DNA of 64,000 nucleotides from Anisus vortex. Lineage: Eukaryota; Mollusca; Gastropoda; Planorbidae. Below are positions 25,501 through 39,599 of the stretch, one piece after another (the first letter of the stretch is position 1; each line of letters opens with the position of its first letter). Position numbers and translations under genes: made by a program. The notes beneath the pieces are model-generated. The model saw only the letters and a list, made by a program, of their open reading frames with translations. It made no database searches and was not told the DNA's origin. The stretch covers positions 34,665,299 through 34,729,298 of the forward strand of contig OX421498.1 of NCBI GenBank assembly GCA_949126835.1, in the 5' to 3' direction.

Positions 25501-28500
25501 TACGTCAAGCATGAGAGCAAGTTCCAGCCTCTGCACAATCACTGTTACGTCAAGCATGAGAGCAAGTTCCACCCTCTGCACAATCACTGTTTTGTCAAGC
25601 ATGAGAGCAAGTTCCACCCTCTGCACAATCACTGTTACGTCAAGCATGAGAGCAAGTTCCACCCTCTGCACAATCACTGTTACGTCAAGCATGAGAGCAA
25701 GTTCCACCCTCTGCACAATCACTGTTACGTCAAGCATGAGAGCAAGTTCCACCCTCTGCACAATCACTGTTACGTCAAGCATGAGAGCAAGTTCCACCCT
25801 CTGCACAATCACTGTTACGTAGAGCATGAGAGCAAGTTCCACCCTCTGCACAATCACTGTTACGTAGAGCATGAGAGCAAGTTCCACCCTCTGCACAATC
25901 ACTGTTACGTAGAGCATGAGAGCAAGTTCCACCCTCTGCACAATCACTGTTACGTAGAGCATGAGAGCAAGTTCCACCCTCTGCACAATCACTGTTACGT
26001 AGCGCATGAGAGCAAGTTCCACCCTCTGCACAATCACTGTTACGTCAAGCATGAGAGCAAGTTCCACCCTCTGCACAATCACTGTTACGTCAAGCATGAG
26101 AGCAAGTTCCACCCTCTGCACAATCACTGTTACGTCAAGCATGAGAGCAAGTTCCACCCTCTGCACAATCACTGTTACGTCAAGCATGAGAGCAAGTTCC
26201 ACCCTCTGCACAATCACTGTTACGTCAAGCATGAGAGCAAGTTCCACCCTCTGCACAATCACTGTTACGTCAAGCATGAGAGCAAATTCCACCCTCTGCA
26301 CAATCACTGTTACGTCGAGCATGAGAGCAAGTTCCACCCTCTGCACAATCACTGTTACGTAGAGCATGAGAGCAAGTTCCACCCTCTGCACAATCACTGT
26401 TACGTAGAGCATGAGAGCAAGTTCCACCCTCTGCACAATCACTGTTACGTAGAGCATGAGAGCAAGTTCCACCCTCTGCACAATCACTGTTACGTAGAGC
26501 ATGAGAGCAAGTTCCACCCTCTGCACAATCACTGTTACGTAGAGCATGAGAGCAAGTTCCACCCTCTGCACAATCACTGTTACGTCGAGCATGAGAGCAA
26601 GTTCCACCCTCTGCACAATCACTGTCACGTCGAGCATGAGAGCAAGTTCCACCCTCTGCACAATCACTGTTACGTCAAGCATGAGAGCAAGTTCCACCCT
26701 CTGCACAATCACTGTTACGTCAAGCATGAGAGCAAGTTCCACCCTCTGCACAATCACTGTTACGTCAAGCATGAGAGCAAGTTCCACCCTCTGCACAATC
26801 ACTGTTACGTCAAGCATGAGAGCAAGTTCCACCCTCTGCACAATAACTGTTACGTCAAGCATGAGAGCAAGTTCCACCCTCTGCACAATCACTGTTACGT
26901 CAAGCATGAGAGCAAGTTCCACCCTCTGCACAATCACTGTTACGTCAAGCATGAGAGCAAGTTCCACCCTCTGCACAATCACTGTTACGTCAAGCATGAG
27001 AGCAAGTTCCACCCTCTGCACAATCACTGTTACGTCAAGCATGAGAGCAAGTTCCACCCTCTGCACAATCACTGTTACGTCAAGCATGAGAGCAAGTTCC
27101 ACCCTCTGCACAATCACTGTTACGTCAAGCATGAGAGCAAGTTCCACCCTCTGCACAATCACTGTTACGTCAAGCATGAGAGCAAGTTCCACCCTCTGCA
27201 CAATCACTGTTACGTCAAGCATGAGAGCAAGTTCCACCCTCTGCACAATCACTGTTACGTCAAGCATGAGAGCAAGTTCCACCCTCTGCACAATCACTGT
27301 TACGTCAAGCATGAGAGCAAGTTCCACCCTCTGCACAATCACTGTTACGTCAAGCATGAGAGCAAGTTCCACCCTCTGCACAATCACTGTTACGTCAAGC
27401 ATGAGAGCAAGTTCCACCCTCTGCACAATCACTGTTACGTCAAGCATGAGAGCGAGTTCCACCCTCTGCACAATCACTGTTACGTTAAGCATGAGAGCGA
27501 GTTCCACCCTCTGCACAATCACTGTTACGTCGAGCATGAGAGCAAGTTCCACCCTCTGCACAATCACTGTTACGTAGAGCATGAGAGCAAGTTCCACCCT
27601 CTGCACAATCACTGTTACGTAGAGCATGAGCGCAAGTTCCACCCTCTGCACAATCACTGTTACGTAGAGCATGAGAGCAAGTTCCACCCTCTGCACAATC
27701 ACTGTTACGTAGAGCATGAGAGCAAGTTCCACCCTCTGCACAATCACTGTTACGTCAAGCATTAGAGCAAGTTCCACCCTCTGCACAATCACTGTTACGT
27801 CAAGCATGAGAGCAAGTTCCACCCTCTGCACAATCACTGTTACGTCAAGCATGAGAGCAAGTTCCACCCTCTGCACAATCACTGTTACGTCAAGCATGAG
27901 AGCAAGTTCCACCCTCTGCACAATCACTGTTACGTCAAGCATGAGAGCAAGTTCCACCCTCTGCACAATCACTGTTACGTCAAGCATGAGAGCAAGTTCC
28001 ACCCTCTGCACAATCACTGTTACGTCAAGCATGAGAGCAAGTTCCACCCTCTGCACAATCACTGTTACGTCAAGCATGAGAGCAAGTTCCACCCTCTGCA
28101 CAATCACTGTTACGTCAAGCATGAGAGCAAGTTCCACCCTCTGCACAATCACTGTTACGTCAAGCATGAGAGCAAGTTCCACCCTCTGCACAATCACTGT
28201 TACGTAGAGCATGAGAGCAAGTTCCACCCTCTGCACAATCACTGTTACGTAGAGCATGAGAGCAAGTTCCACCCTCTGCACAATCACTGTTACGTAGAGC
28301 ATGAGAGCAAGTTCCACCCTCTGCACAATCACTGTTACGTAGAGCATGAGAGCAAGTTCCACCCTCTGCACAATCACTGTTACGTCAAGCATGAGAGCAA
28401 GTTCCACCCTCTGCACAATCACTGTTACGTCAAGCATGAGAGCAAGTTCCACCCTCTGCACAATCACTGTTACGTCAAGCATGAGAGCAAGTTCCACCCT

Positions 28501-31500
28501 CTGCACAATCACTGTTACGTCAAGCATGAGAGCAAGTTCCACCCTCTGCACAATCACTGTTACGTCAAGCATGAGAGCAAGTTCCACCCTCTGCACAATC
28601 ACTGTTACGTCAAGCATGAGAGCAAGTTCCACCCTCTGCACAATCACTGTTACGTCAAGCATGAGAGCAAGTTCCACCCTCTGCACAATCACTGTTACGG
28701 CAAGCATGAGAGCAAGTTCCACCCTCTGCACAATCACTGTTACGTCGAGCATGAGAGCAAGTTCCACCCTCTGCACAATCACTGTTACGTCGAGCATGAG
28801 AGCAAGTTCCACCCTCTGCACAATCACTGTTACGTTAAGCATGAGAGCAAGTTCCACCCTCTGCACAATCACTGTTACGTCAAGCATGAGAGCAAGTTCC
28901 ACCCTCTGCACAATCACTGTTACGTCAAGCATGAGAGCAAGTTCCACCCTCTGCACAATCACTGTTACGTCAAGCATGAGAGCGAGTTCCACCCTCTGCA
29001 CAATCACTGTTACGTCAAGCATGAGAGCGAGTTCCACCCTCTGCACAATCACTGTTACGTCGAGCATGAGAGCAAGTTCCACCCTCTGCACAATCACTGT
29101 TACGTAGAGCATGAGAGCAAGTTCCACCCTCTGCACAATCACTGTTACGTAGAGCATGAGAGCAAGTTCCACCCTCTGCACAATCACTGTTACGTAGAGC
29201 ATGAGAGCAAGTTCCACCCTCTGCACAATCACTGTTACGTAGAGCATGAGAGCAAGTTCCACCCTCTGCACAATCACTGTTACGTAGAGCATGAGAGCAA
29301 GTTCCACCCTCTGCACAATCACTGTTACGTCAAGCATGAGAGCAAGTTCCACCCTCTGCACAATCACTGTTACGTCAAGCATGAGAGCAAGTTCCACCCT
29401 CTGCACAATCACTGTTACGTCAAGCATGAGAGCAAGTTCCACCCTCTGCACAATCAATGTTACGTCAAGCATGAGAGCAAGTTCCACCCTCTGCACAATC
29501 ACTGTTACGTCAAGCATGAGAGCAAGTTCCACCCTCTGCACAATCACTGTTACGTCAAGCATGAGAGCAAGTTCCACCCTCTGCACAATCACTGTTACGC
29601 CAAGCATGAGAGCAAGTTCCACCCTCTGCACAATCACTGTTACGTCAAGCATGAGAGCAAGTTCCACCCTCTGCACAATCACTGTTACGTCAAGCATGAG
29701 AGCAAGTTCCACCCTCTGCACAATCACTGTTACGTCGAGCATGAGAGCAAGTTCCACCCTCTGCACAATCACTGTTACGTAGAGCATGAGAGCAAGTTCC
29801 ACCCTCTGCACAATCACTGTTACGTAGAGGATGAGAGCAAGTTCCACCCTCTGCACAATCACTGTTACGTAGAGCATGAGAGCAAGTTCCACCCTCTGCA
29901 CAATCACTGTTACGTAGAGCATGAGAGCAAGTTCCACCCTCTGCACAATCACTGTTACGTAGAGCATGAGAGCAAGTTCCACCCTCTGCACAATCACTGT
30001 TACGTCAAGCATGAGAGCAAGTTCCACCCTCTGCACAATCACTGTTACGTCAAGCATGAGAGCAAGTTCCACCCTCTGCACAATCACTGTTACGTCAAGC
30101 ATGAGAGCAAGTTCCACCCTCTGCACAATCACTGTTACGTCAAGCATGAGAGCAAGTTCCACCCTCTGCACAATCACTGTTACGTCAAGCATGAGAGCAA
30201 GTTCCACCCTCTGCACAATCACTGTTACGTCAAGCATGAGAGCAAGTTCCACCCTCTGCACAATCACTGTTACGTCAAGCATGAGAGCAAGTTCCACCCT
30301 CTGCACAATCACTGTTACGTCGAGCATGAGAGCAAGTTCCACCCTCTGCACAATCACTGTTACGTAGAGCATGAGAGCAAGTTCCACCCTCTGCACAATC
30401 ACTGTTACGTAGAGCATGAGAGCAAGTTCCACCCTCTGCACAATCACTGTTACGTAGAGCATGAGAGCAAGTTCCACCCTCTGCACAATCACTGTTACGT
30501 AGAGCATGAGAGCAAGTTCCACCCTCTGCACAATCACTGTTACGTCAAGCATGAGAGCAAGTTCCACCCTCTGCACAATCACTGTTACGTCAAGCATGAG
30601 AGCAAGTTCCACCCTCTGCACAATCACTGTTACGTCAAGCATGAGAGCAAGTTCCACCCTCTGCACAATCACTGTTACGTCAAGCATGAGAGCGAGTTCC
30701 ACCCTCTGCACAATCACTGTTACGTTAAGCATGAGAGCGAGTTCCACCCTCTGCACAATCACTGTTACGTCGAGCATGAGAGCAAGTTCCACCCTCTGCA
30801 CAATCACTGTTACGTAGAGCATGAGAGCAAGTTCCACCCTCTGCACAATCACTGTTACGTAGAGCATGAGAGCAAGTTCCACCCTCTGCACAATCACTGT
30901 TACGTAGAGCATGAGAGCAAGTTCCACCCTCTGCACAATCACTGTTACGTAGAGCATGAGGGCAAGTTCCACCCTCTGCACAATCACTGTTACGTAGAGC
31001 ATGAGGGCAAGTTCCACCCTCTGCACAATCACTGTTACGTCAAGCATGAGAGCAAGTTCCACCCTCTGCACAATCACTGTTACGTCAAGCATGAGAGCAA
31101 GTTCCACCCTCTGCACAATCACTGTTACGTCAAGCATGAGAGCAAGTTCCACCCTCTGCACAATCACTGTTACGTCAAGCATGAGAGCAAGTTCCACCCT
31201 CTGCACAATCACTGTTACGTCAAGCATGAGAGCAAGTTCCACCCTCTGCACAATCACTGTTACGTCAAGCATGAGAGCAAGTTCCACCCTCTGCACAATC
31301 ACTGTTACGTCAAGCATGAGAGCAAGTTCCACCCTCTGCACAATCACTGTTACGTCAAGCATGAGAGCAAGTTCCACCCTCTGCACAATAACTGTTACGT
31401 CAAGCATGAGAGCAAGTTCCACCCTCTGCACAATCACTGTTTCGTCAAGCATGAGAGCAAGTTCCACCCTCTGCACAATCACTGTTACGTCAAGCATGAG

Positions 31501-31765
31501 AGCAAGTTCCACCCTCTGCACAATCACTGTTACGTAGAGCATGAGAGCAAGTTCCACCCTCTGCACAATCACTGTTACGTCAAGCATGAGAGCAAGTTCC
31601 ACCCTCTGCACAATCACTGTTACGTAGAGCATGAGAGCAAGTTCCACCCTCTGCACAATCACTGTTACGTCAAGCATGAGAGCAAGTTCCACCCTCTGCA
31701 CAATCACTGTTACGTAGAGCATGAGAGCAAGTTCCACCCTCTGCACAATCACTGTTACGTAGATT

Positions 31766-34700
31766 ATGAGAGCAAAATCCACCCTCTGCACAATCACTGT
31801 TACGTCAAGCATGAGAGCAAGTTCCACCCTCTGCACAATCACTGTTACGTCAAGCATGAGAGCAAGTTCTACCCTCTGCACAATCACTGTTACGTCAAGC
31901 ATGAGAGCAAGTTCCACCCTCTGCACAATCACTGTTACGTCAAGCATGAGAGCAAGTTCCACCCTCTGCACAATCACTGTTACGTCAAGCATGAGAGCAA
32001 GTTCCACCCTCTGCACAATCACTGTTACGTAGAGCATGAGAGCAAGTTCCACCCTCTGCACAATCACTGTTACGTAGAGCATGAGAGCAAGTTCCACCCT
32101 CTGCACAATCACTGTTACGTAGAGCATGAGAGCAAGTTCCACCCTCTGCACAATCACTGTTACGTAGAGCATGAGAGCAAGTTCCACCCTCTGCACAATC
32201 ACTGTTACGTCAAGCATGAGAGCAAGTTCCACCCTCTGCACAATCACTGTTACGTCAAGCATGAGAGCAAGTTCCACCCTCTGCACAATCACTGTTACGT
32301 CAAGCATGAGAGCAAGTTCCACCCTCTGCACAATCACTGTTACGTCAAGCATGAGAGCAAGTTCCACCCTCTGCACAATCACTGTTACGTCAAGCATGAG
32401 AGCAAGTTCCACCCTCTGCACAATCACTGTTACGTAGAGCATGAGAGCAAGTTCCACCCTCTGCACAATCACTGTTACGTAGAGCATGAGAGCAAGTTCC
32501 ACCCTCTGCACAATCACTGTTACGTAGAGCATGAGAGCAAGTTCCACCCTCTGCACAATCACTGTTACGTAGAGCATGAGAGCAAGTTCCACCCTCTGCA
32601 CAATCACTGTTACGTAGAGCATGAGAGCAAGTTCCACCCTCTGCACAATCACTGTTACGTCAAGCATGAGAGCAAGTTCCACCCTCTGCACAATCACTGT
32701 TACGTCAAGCATGAGAGCAAGTTCCACCCTCTGCACAATCACTGTTACGTCAAGCATGAGAGCAAGTTCCACCCTCTGCACAATCACTGTTACGTCAAGC
32801 ATGAGAGCAAGTTCCACCCTCTGCACAATCACTGTTACGTCAAGCATGAGAGCAAGTTCCACCCTCTGCACAATCACTGTTACGTCAAGCATGAGAGCGA
32901 GTTCCACCCTCTGCACAATCACTGTTACGTCAAGCATGAGAGCGAGTTCCACCCTCTGCACAATCACTGTTACGTCGAGCATGAGAGCAAGTTCCACCCT
33001 CTGCACAATCACTGTTACGTAGAGCATGAGAGCAAGTTCCACCCTCTGCACAATCACTGTTACGTAGAGCATGAGAGAAAGTTCCACCCTCTGCACAATC
33101 ACTGTTACGTAGAGCATGAGAGCAAGTTCCACCCTCTGCACAATCACTGTTACGTAGAGCATGAGAGCAAGTTCCACCCTCTGCACAATCACTGTTACGT
33201 CAAGCATGAGAGCAAGTTCCACCCTCTGCACAATCACTGTTACGTCAAGCATGAGAGCAAGTTCCACCCTCTGCACAATCACTGTTACGTCAAGCATGAG
33301 AGCAAGTTCCACCCTCTGCACAATCACTGTTACGTCAAGCATGAGAGCAAGTTCCACCCTCTGCACAATCACTGTTACGTCAAGCATGAGAGCAAGTTCC
33401 ACCCTCTGCACAATCACTGTTACGTCAAGCATGAGAGCAAGTTCCACCCTCTGCACAATCACTGTTACGCCAAGCATGAGAGCAAGTTCCACCCTCTGCA
33501 CAATCACTGTTACGTCAAGCATGAGAGCAAGTTCCACCCTCTGCACAATCACTGTTACGTCAAGCATGAGAGCAAGTTCCACCCTCTGCACAATCACTGT
33601 TACGTAGATTATGAGAGCAAAATCCACCCTCTGCACAATCACTGTTACGTCAAGCATGAGAGCAAGTTCCACCCTCTGCACAATCACTGTTACGTCAAGC
33701 ATGAGAGCAAGTTCTACCCTCTGCACAATCACTGTTACGTCAAGCATGAGAGCAAGTTCCACCCTCTGCACAATCACTGTTACGTCAAGCATGAGAGCAA
33801 GTTCCACCCTCTGCACAATCACTGTTACGTCAAGCATGAGAGCAAGTTCCACCCTCTGCACAATCACTGTTACGTAGAGCATGAGAGCAAGTTCCACCCT
33901 CTGCACAATCACTGTTACGTAGAGCATGAGAGCAAGTTCCACCCTCTGCACAATCACTGTTACGTAGAGCATGAGAGCAAGTTCCACCCTCTGCACAATC
34001 ACTGTTACGTAGAGCATGAGAGCAAGTTCCACCCTCTGCACAATCACTGTTACGTCAAGCATGAGAGCAAGTTCCACCCTCTGCACAATCACTGTTACGT
34101 CAAGCATGAGAGCAAGTTCCACCCTCTGCACAATCACTGTTACGTCAAGCATGAGAGCAAGTTCCACCCTCTGCACAATCACTGTTACGTCAAGCATGAG
34201 AGCAAGTTCCACCCTCTGCACAATCACTGTTACGTCAAGCATGAGAGCAAGTTCCACCCTCTGCACAATCACTGTTACGTAGAGCATGAGAGCAAGTTCC
34301 ACCCTCTGCACAATCACTGTTACGTAGAGCATGAGAGCAAGTTCCACCCTCTGCACAATCACTGTTACGTAGAGCATGAGAGCAAGTTCCACCCTCTGCA
34401 CAATCACTGTTACGTAGAGCATGAGAGCAAGTTCCACCCTCTGCACAATCACTGTTACGTAGAGCATGAGAGCAAGTTCCACCCTCTGCACAATCACTGT
34501 TACGTCAAGCATGAGAGCAAGTTCCACCCTCTGCACAATCACTGTTACGTCAAGCATGAGAGCAAGTTCCACCCTCTGCACAATCACTGTTACGTCAAGC
34601 ATGAGAGCAAGTTCCACCCTCTGCACAATCACTGTTACGTCAAGCATGAGAGCAAGTTCCACCCTCTGCACAATCACTGTTACGTCAAGCATGAGAGCAA

Positions 34701-35455
34701 GTTCCACCCTCTGCACAATCACTGTTACGTCAAGCATGAGAGCGAGTTCCACCCTCTGCACAATCACTGTTACGTCAAGCATGAGAGCGAGTTCCACCCT
34801 CTGCACAATCACTGTTACGTCGAGCATGAGAGCAAGTTCCACCCTCTGCACAATCACTGTTACGTAGAGCATGAGAGCAAGTTCCACCCTCTGCACAATC
34901 ACTGTTACGTAGAGCATGAGAGAAAGTTCCACCCTCTGCACAATCACTGTTACGTAGAGCATGAGAGCAAGTTCCACCCTCTGCACAATCACTGTTACGT
35001 AGAGCATGAGAGCAAGTTCCACCCTCTGCACAATCACTGTTACGTCAAGCATGAGAGCAAGTTCCACCCTCTGCACAATCACTGTTACGTCAAGCATGAG
35101 AGCAAGTTCCACCCTCTGCACAATCACTGTTACGTCAAGCATGAGAGCAAGTTCCACCCTCTGCACAATCACTGTTACGTCAAGCATGAGAGCAAGTTCC
35201 ACCCTCTGCACAATCACTGTTACGTCAAGCATGAGAGCAAGTTCCACCCTCTGCACAATCACTGTTACGTCAAGCATGAGAGCAAGTTCCACCCTCTGCA
35301 CAATCACTGTTACGCCAAGCATGAGAGCAAGTTCCACCCTCTGCACAATCACTGTTACGTCAAGCATGAGAGCAAGTTCCACCCTCTGCACAATCACTGT
35401 TACGTCAAGCATGAGAGCAAGTTCCACCCTCTGCACAATCACTGTTACGTCAAGC
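31766..35455. repeat. 1,845-bp tandem duplication (41 units) inside the satellite
   Basis: Markers repeat at an exact 1,845-bp offset: the AGATTATGAGAGCAAAATCC variant ending near 31780 and 33625, AGCGAG at 32896 and 34741, AGAAAG at 33076 and 34921, and TACGCC at 33466 and 35311. The same AGATTATGAG variant also occurs near 20875 and 38515, so the block has older relatives elsewhere in the array. Confidence 0.85.
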
Positions 35456-36265
35456 ATGAGAGCAAGTTCCACCCTCTGCACAATCACTGTTACGTAGAGC
35501 ATGAGAGCAAGTTCCACCCTCTGCACAATCACTGTTACGTAGAGGATGAGAGCAAGTTCCACCCTCTGCACAATCACTGTTACGTAGAGCATGAGAGCAA
35601 GTTCCACCCTCTGCACAATCACTGTTACGTAGAGCATGAGAGCAAGTTCCACCCTCTGCACAATCACTGTTACGTAGAGCATGAGAGCAAGTTCCACCCT
35701 CTGCACAATCACTGTTACGTCAAGCATGAGAGCAAGTTCCACCCTCTGCACAATCACTGTTACGTCAAGCATGAGAGCAAGTTCCACCCTCTGCACAATC
35801 ACTGTTACGTCAAGCATGAGAGCAAGTTCCACCCTCTGCACAATCACTGTTACGTCAAGCATGAGAGCAAGTTCCACCCTCTGCACAATCACTGTTACGT
35901 CAAGCATGAGAGCAAGTTCCACCCTCTGCACAATCACTGTTACGTCAAGCATGAGAGCAAGTTCCACCCTCTGCACAATCACTGTTACGTCAAGCATGAG
36001 AGCAAGTTCCACCCTCTGCACAATCACTGTTACGTCAAGCATGAGAGCAAGTTCCACCCTCTGCACAATCACTGTTACGTCGAGCATGAGAGCAAGTTCC
36101 ACCCTCTGCACAATCACTGTTACGTAGAGCATGAGAGCAAGTTCCACCCTCTGCACAATCACTGTTACGTAGAGCATGAGAGCAAGTTCCACCCTCTGCA
36201 CAATCACTGTTACGTAGAGCATGAGAGCAAGTTCCACCCTCTGCACAATCACTGTTACGTAGAGC

Positions 36266-37400
36266 ATGAGAGCAAGTTCCACCCTCTGCACAATCACTGC
36301 TACGTCAAGCATGAGAGAAAGTTCCACCCTCTGCACAATCACTGCTACGTCAAGCATGAGAGCAAGTTCCACCCTCTGCACAATCGCTGTTACGTCAAGC
36401 ATGAGAGCAAGTTCCACCCTCTGCACAATCGCTGTTACGTCAAGCATGAGAGCAAGTTCCACCCTCTGCACAATCGCTGTTACGTCAAGCATGAGAGCAA
36501 GTTTTACCCTCTGCACAATCACTGTTACGTCAAGCATGAGAGCAAGTTCCACCCTCTGCACAATCACTGTTACGTAGAGCATGAGAGCAAGTTCCACCCT
36601 CTGCACAATCACTGTTACGTAGAGCATGAGAGCAAGTTCCACCCTCTGCACAATCACTGTTACGTAGAGCATGAGAGCAAGTTCCACCCTCTGCACAATA
36701 ACTGTTACGTAGAGCATGAGAGCAAGTTCCACCCTCTGCACAATCACTGTTACGTCAAGCATGAGAGCAAGTTCCACCCTCTGCACAATAACTGTTACGT
36801 CAAGCATGAGAGCAAGTTCCACCCTCTGCACAATCACTGTTACGTCAAGCATGAGAGCAAGTTCCATCCTCTGCACAATCACTGTTACCTCAAGCATGAG
36901 AGCAAGTTCCACCCTCTGCACAATCACTGTTACGTCAAGCATGAGAGCAAGTTCCACCCTCTGCACAATCACTGTTACGTCAAGCATGAGAGCAAGTTCC
37001 ACCCTCTGCACAATCACTGTTACGTCAAGCATGAGAGCAAGTTCCACCCTCTGCACAATCACTGTTACGTCAAGCATGAGAGCAAGTTCCACCCTCTGCA
37101 CAATCACTGTTACGTCAAGCATGAGAGCAAGTTCCACCCTCTGCACAATCACTGTTACGTAATGCATGAGAGCAAGTTCCACCCTCTGCACAATCACTGT
37201 TACGTCAAGCATGAGAGCAAGTTCCACCCTCTGCACAATCACTGTTACGTCAAGCATGAGAGCAAGTTCCACCCTCTACACAATCACTGTTACGTCAAGC
37301 ATGAGAGCAAGTTCCACCCTCTGCACAATCACTGTTACGTCGAGCATGAGAGCAAGTTCCACCCTCTGCACAATCACTGTTACGTAGAGCATGAGAGCAA
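36266..37400. repeat. Third, distant copy of the 19-kb satellite block
   Basis: The variants GTAATGC (37159) and CTACAC (37276) reproduce those at 19564 and 19681 with one offset of 17,595 bp (391 x 45). Nearby variants such as CACTGCTACG and AATCGCTG also recur. This shows block copying across more than 17 kb. Confidence 0.75.
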
Positions 37401-39555
37401 GTTCCACCCTCTGCACAATCACTGTTACGTCAAGCATGAGAGCAAGTTCCACCCTCTGCACAATCACTGTTACGTCAAGCATGAGAGCAAGTTCCACCCT
37501 CTGCACAATCACTGTTACGTCAAGCATGAGAGCAAGTTCCACCCTCTGCACAATCACTGTTACGTAGAGCATGAGAGCAATTTCCACCCTCTGCACAATC
37601 ACTGTTACGTCAAGCATGAGAGCAAGTTCCACCCTCTGCACAATCACTGTTACGTCAAGCATGAGAGCAAGTTCCACCCTCTGCACAATCACTGTTACGT
37701 AGAGCATGAGAGCAAGTTCCACCCTCTGCACAATCACTGTTACGTCAAGCATGAGAGCAAGTTCCACCCTCTGCACAATCACTGTTACGTCAAGCATGAG
37801 AGCAAGTTCCAGCCTCTGCACAATCACTGTTACGTCAAGCATGAGAGTAAGTTCCACCCTCTGCACAATCACTGTTACGTCAAGCATGAGAGCAAGTTCC
37901 ACCCTCTGCACAATCACTGTTACGTCAAGCATGAGAGCAAGTTCCACCCTCTGCACAATCACTGTTACGTCAAGCATGAGAGCAAGTTCCACCCTCTGCA
38001 CAATCACTGTTACGTCAAGCATGAGAGCAAGTTCCACCCTCTGCACAATCACTGTTACGTCAAGCATGAGAGCAAGTTCCACCCTCTGCACAATCACTGT
38101 TACGTCAAGCATGAGAGCAAGTTCCACCCTCTGCACAATAACTGTTACGTCAAGCATGAGAGCAAGTTCCACCCTCTGCACAATCACTGTTTCGTCAAGC
38201 ATGAGAGCAAGTTCCACCCTCTGCACAATCACTGTTACGTCAAGCATGAGAGCAAGTTCCACCCTCTGCACAATCACTGTTACGTAGAGCATGAGAGCAA
38301 GTTCCACCCTCTGCACAATCACTGTTACGTCAAGCATGAGAGCAAGTTCCACCCTCTGCACAATCACTGTTACGTAGAGCATGAGAGTAAGTTCCACCCT
38401 CTGCACAATCACTGTTACGTCAAGCATGAGAGCAAGTTCCACCCTCTGCACAATCACTGTTACGTAGAGCATGAGAGCAAGTTCCACCCTCTGCACAATC
38501 ACTGTTACGTAGATTATGAGAGCAAAATCCACCCTCTGCACAATCACTGTTACGTCAAGCATGAGAGCAAGTTCCACCCTCTGCACAATCACTGTTACGT
38601 CAAGCATGAGAGCAAGTTCTACCCTCTGCACAATCACTGTTACGTCAAGCATGAGAGCAAGTTCCACCCTCTGCACAATCACTGTTACGTCAAGCATGAG
38701 AGCAAGTTCCACCCTCTGCACAATCACTGTTACGTCAAGCATGAGAGCAAGTTCCACCCTCTGCACAATCACTGTTACGTAGAGCATGAGAGCAAGTTCC
38801 ACCCTCTGCACAATCACTGTTACGTAGAGCATGAGAGCAAGTTCCACCCTCTGCACAATCACTGTTACGTAGAGCATGAGAGCAAGTTCCACCCTCTGCA
38901 CAATCACTGTTACGTAGAGCATGAGAGCAAGTTCCACCCTCTGCACAATCACTGTTACGTCAAGCATGAGAGCAAGTTCCACCCTCTGCACAATCACTGT
39001 TACGTCAAGCATGAGAGCAAGTTCCACCCTCTGCACAATCACTGTTACGTCAAGCATGAGAGCAAGTTCCACCCTCTGCACAATCACTGTTACGTCAAGC
39101 ATGAGAGCAAGTTCCACCCTCTGCACAATCACTGTTACGTCAAGCATGAGAGCAAGTTCCACCCTCTGCACAATCACTGTTACGTAGAGCATGAGAGCAA
39201 GTTCCACCCTCTGCACAATCACTGTTACGTAGAGCATGAGAGCAAGTTCCACCCTCTGCACAATCACTGTTACGTAGAGCACGAGAGCAAGTTCCACCCT
39301 CTGCACAATCACTGTTACGTAGAGCATGAGAGCAAGTTCCACCCTCTGCACAATCACTGTTACGTCAAGCATGAGAGCAAGTTCCACCCTCTGCACAATC
39401 ACTGTTACGTCAAGCATGAGAGCAAGTTCCACCCTCTGCACAATCACTGTTACGTCAAGCATGAGAGCAAGTTCCACCCTCTGCACAATCACTGTTACCT
39501 CAAGCATGAGAGCAACGTCCACCCTCTGCACAATCACTGTTACGTCAAGCATGAG

Positions 39556-39599
39556 AGCAAGTTCCAGCCTCTGTCAATCACTGTTACGTCAAGCATGAG
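39556..39599. repeat. Single 44-bp satellite unit
   Basis: In this unit CTCTGCACAATC reads CTCTGTCAATC, a net loss of one base. It is the only indel that shifts phase in the whole array, and it ends the long plus-strand frame begun at 37162 by moving it into the MRASSTL frame. Confidence 0.9.

Noticed and set aside
19681..37272. A 5,863-residue minus-strand protein
   Set aside because: Same satellite read backwards. Its ends are set by the CTACAC point variant at 19681 and 37276, not by gene boundaries.
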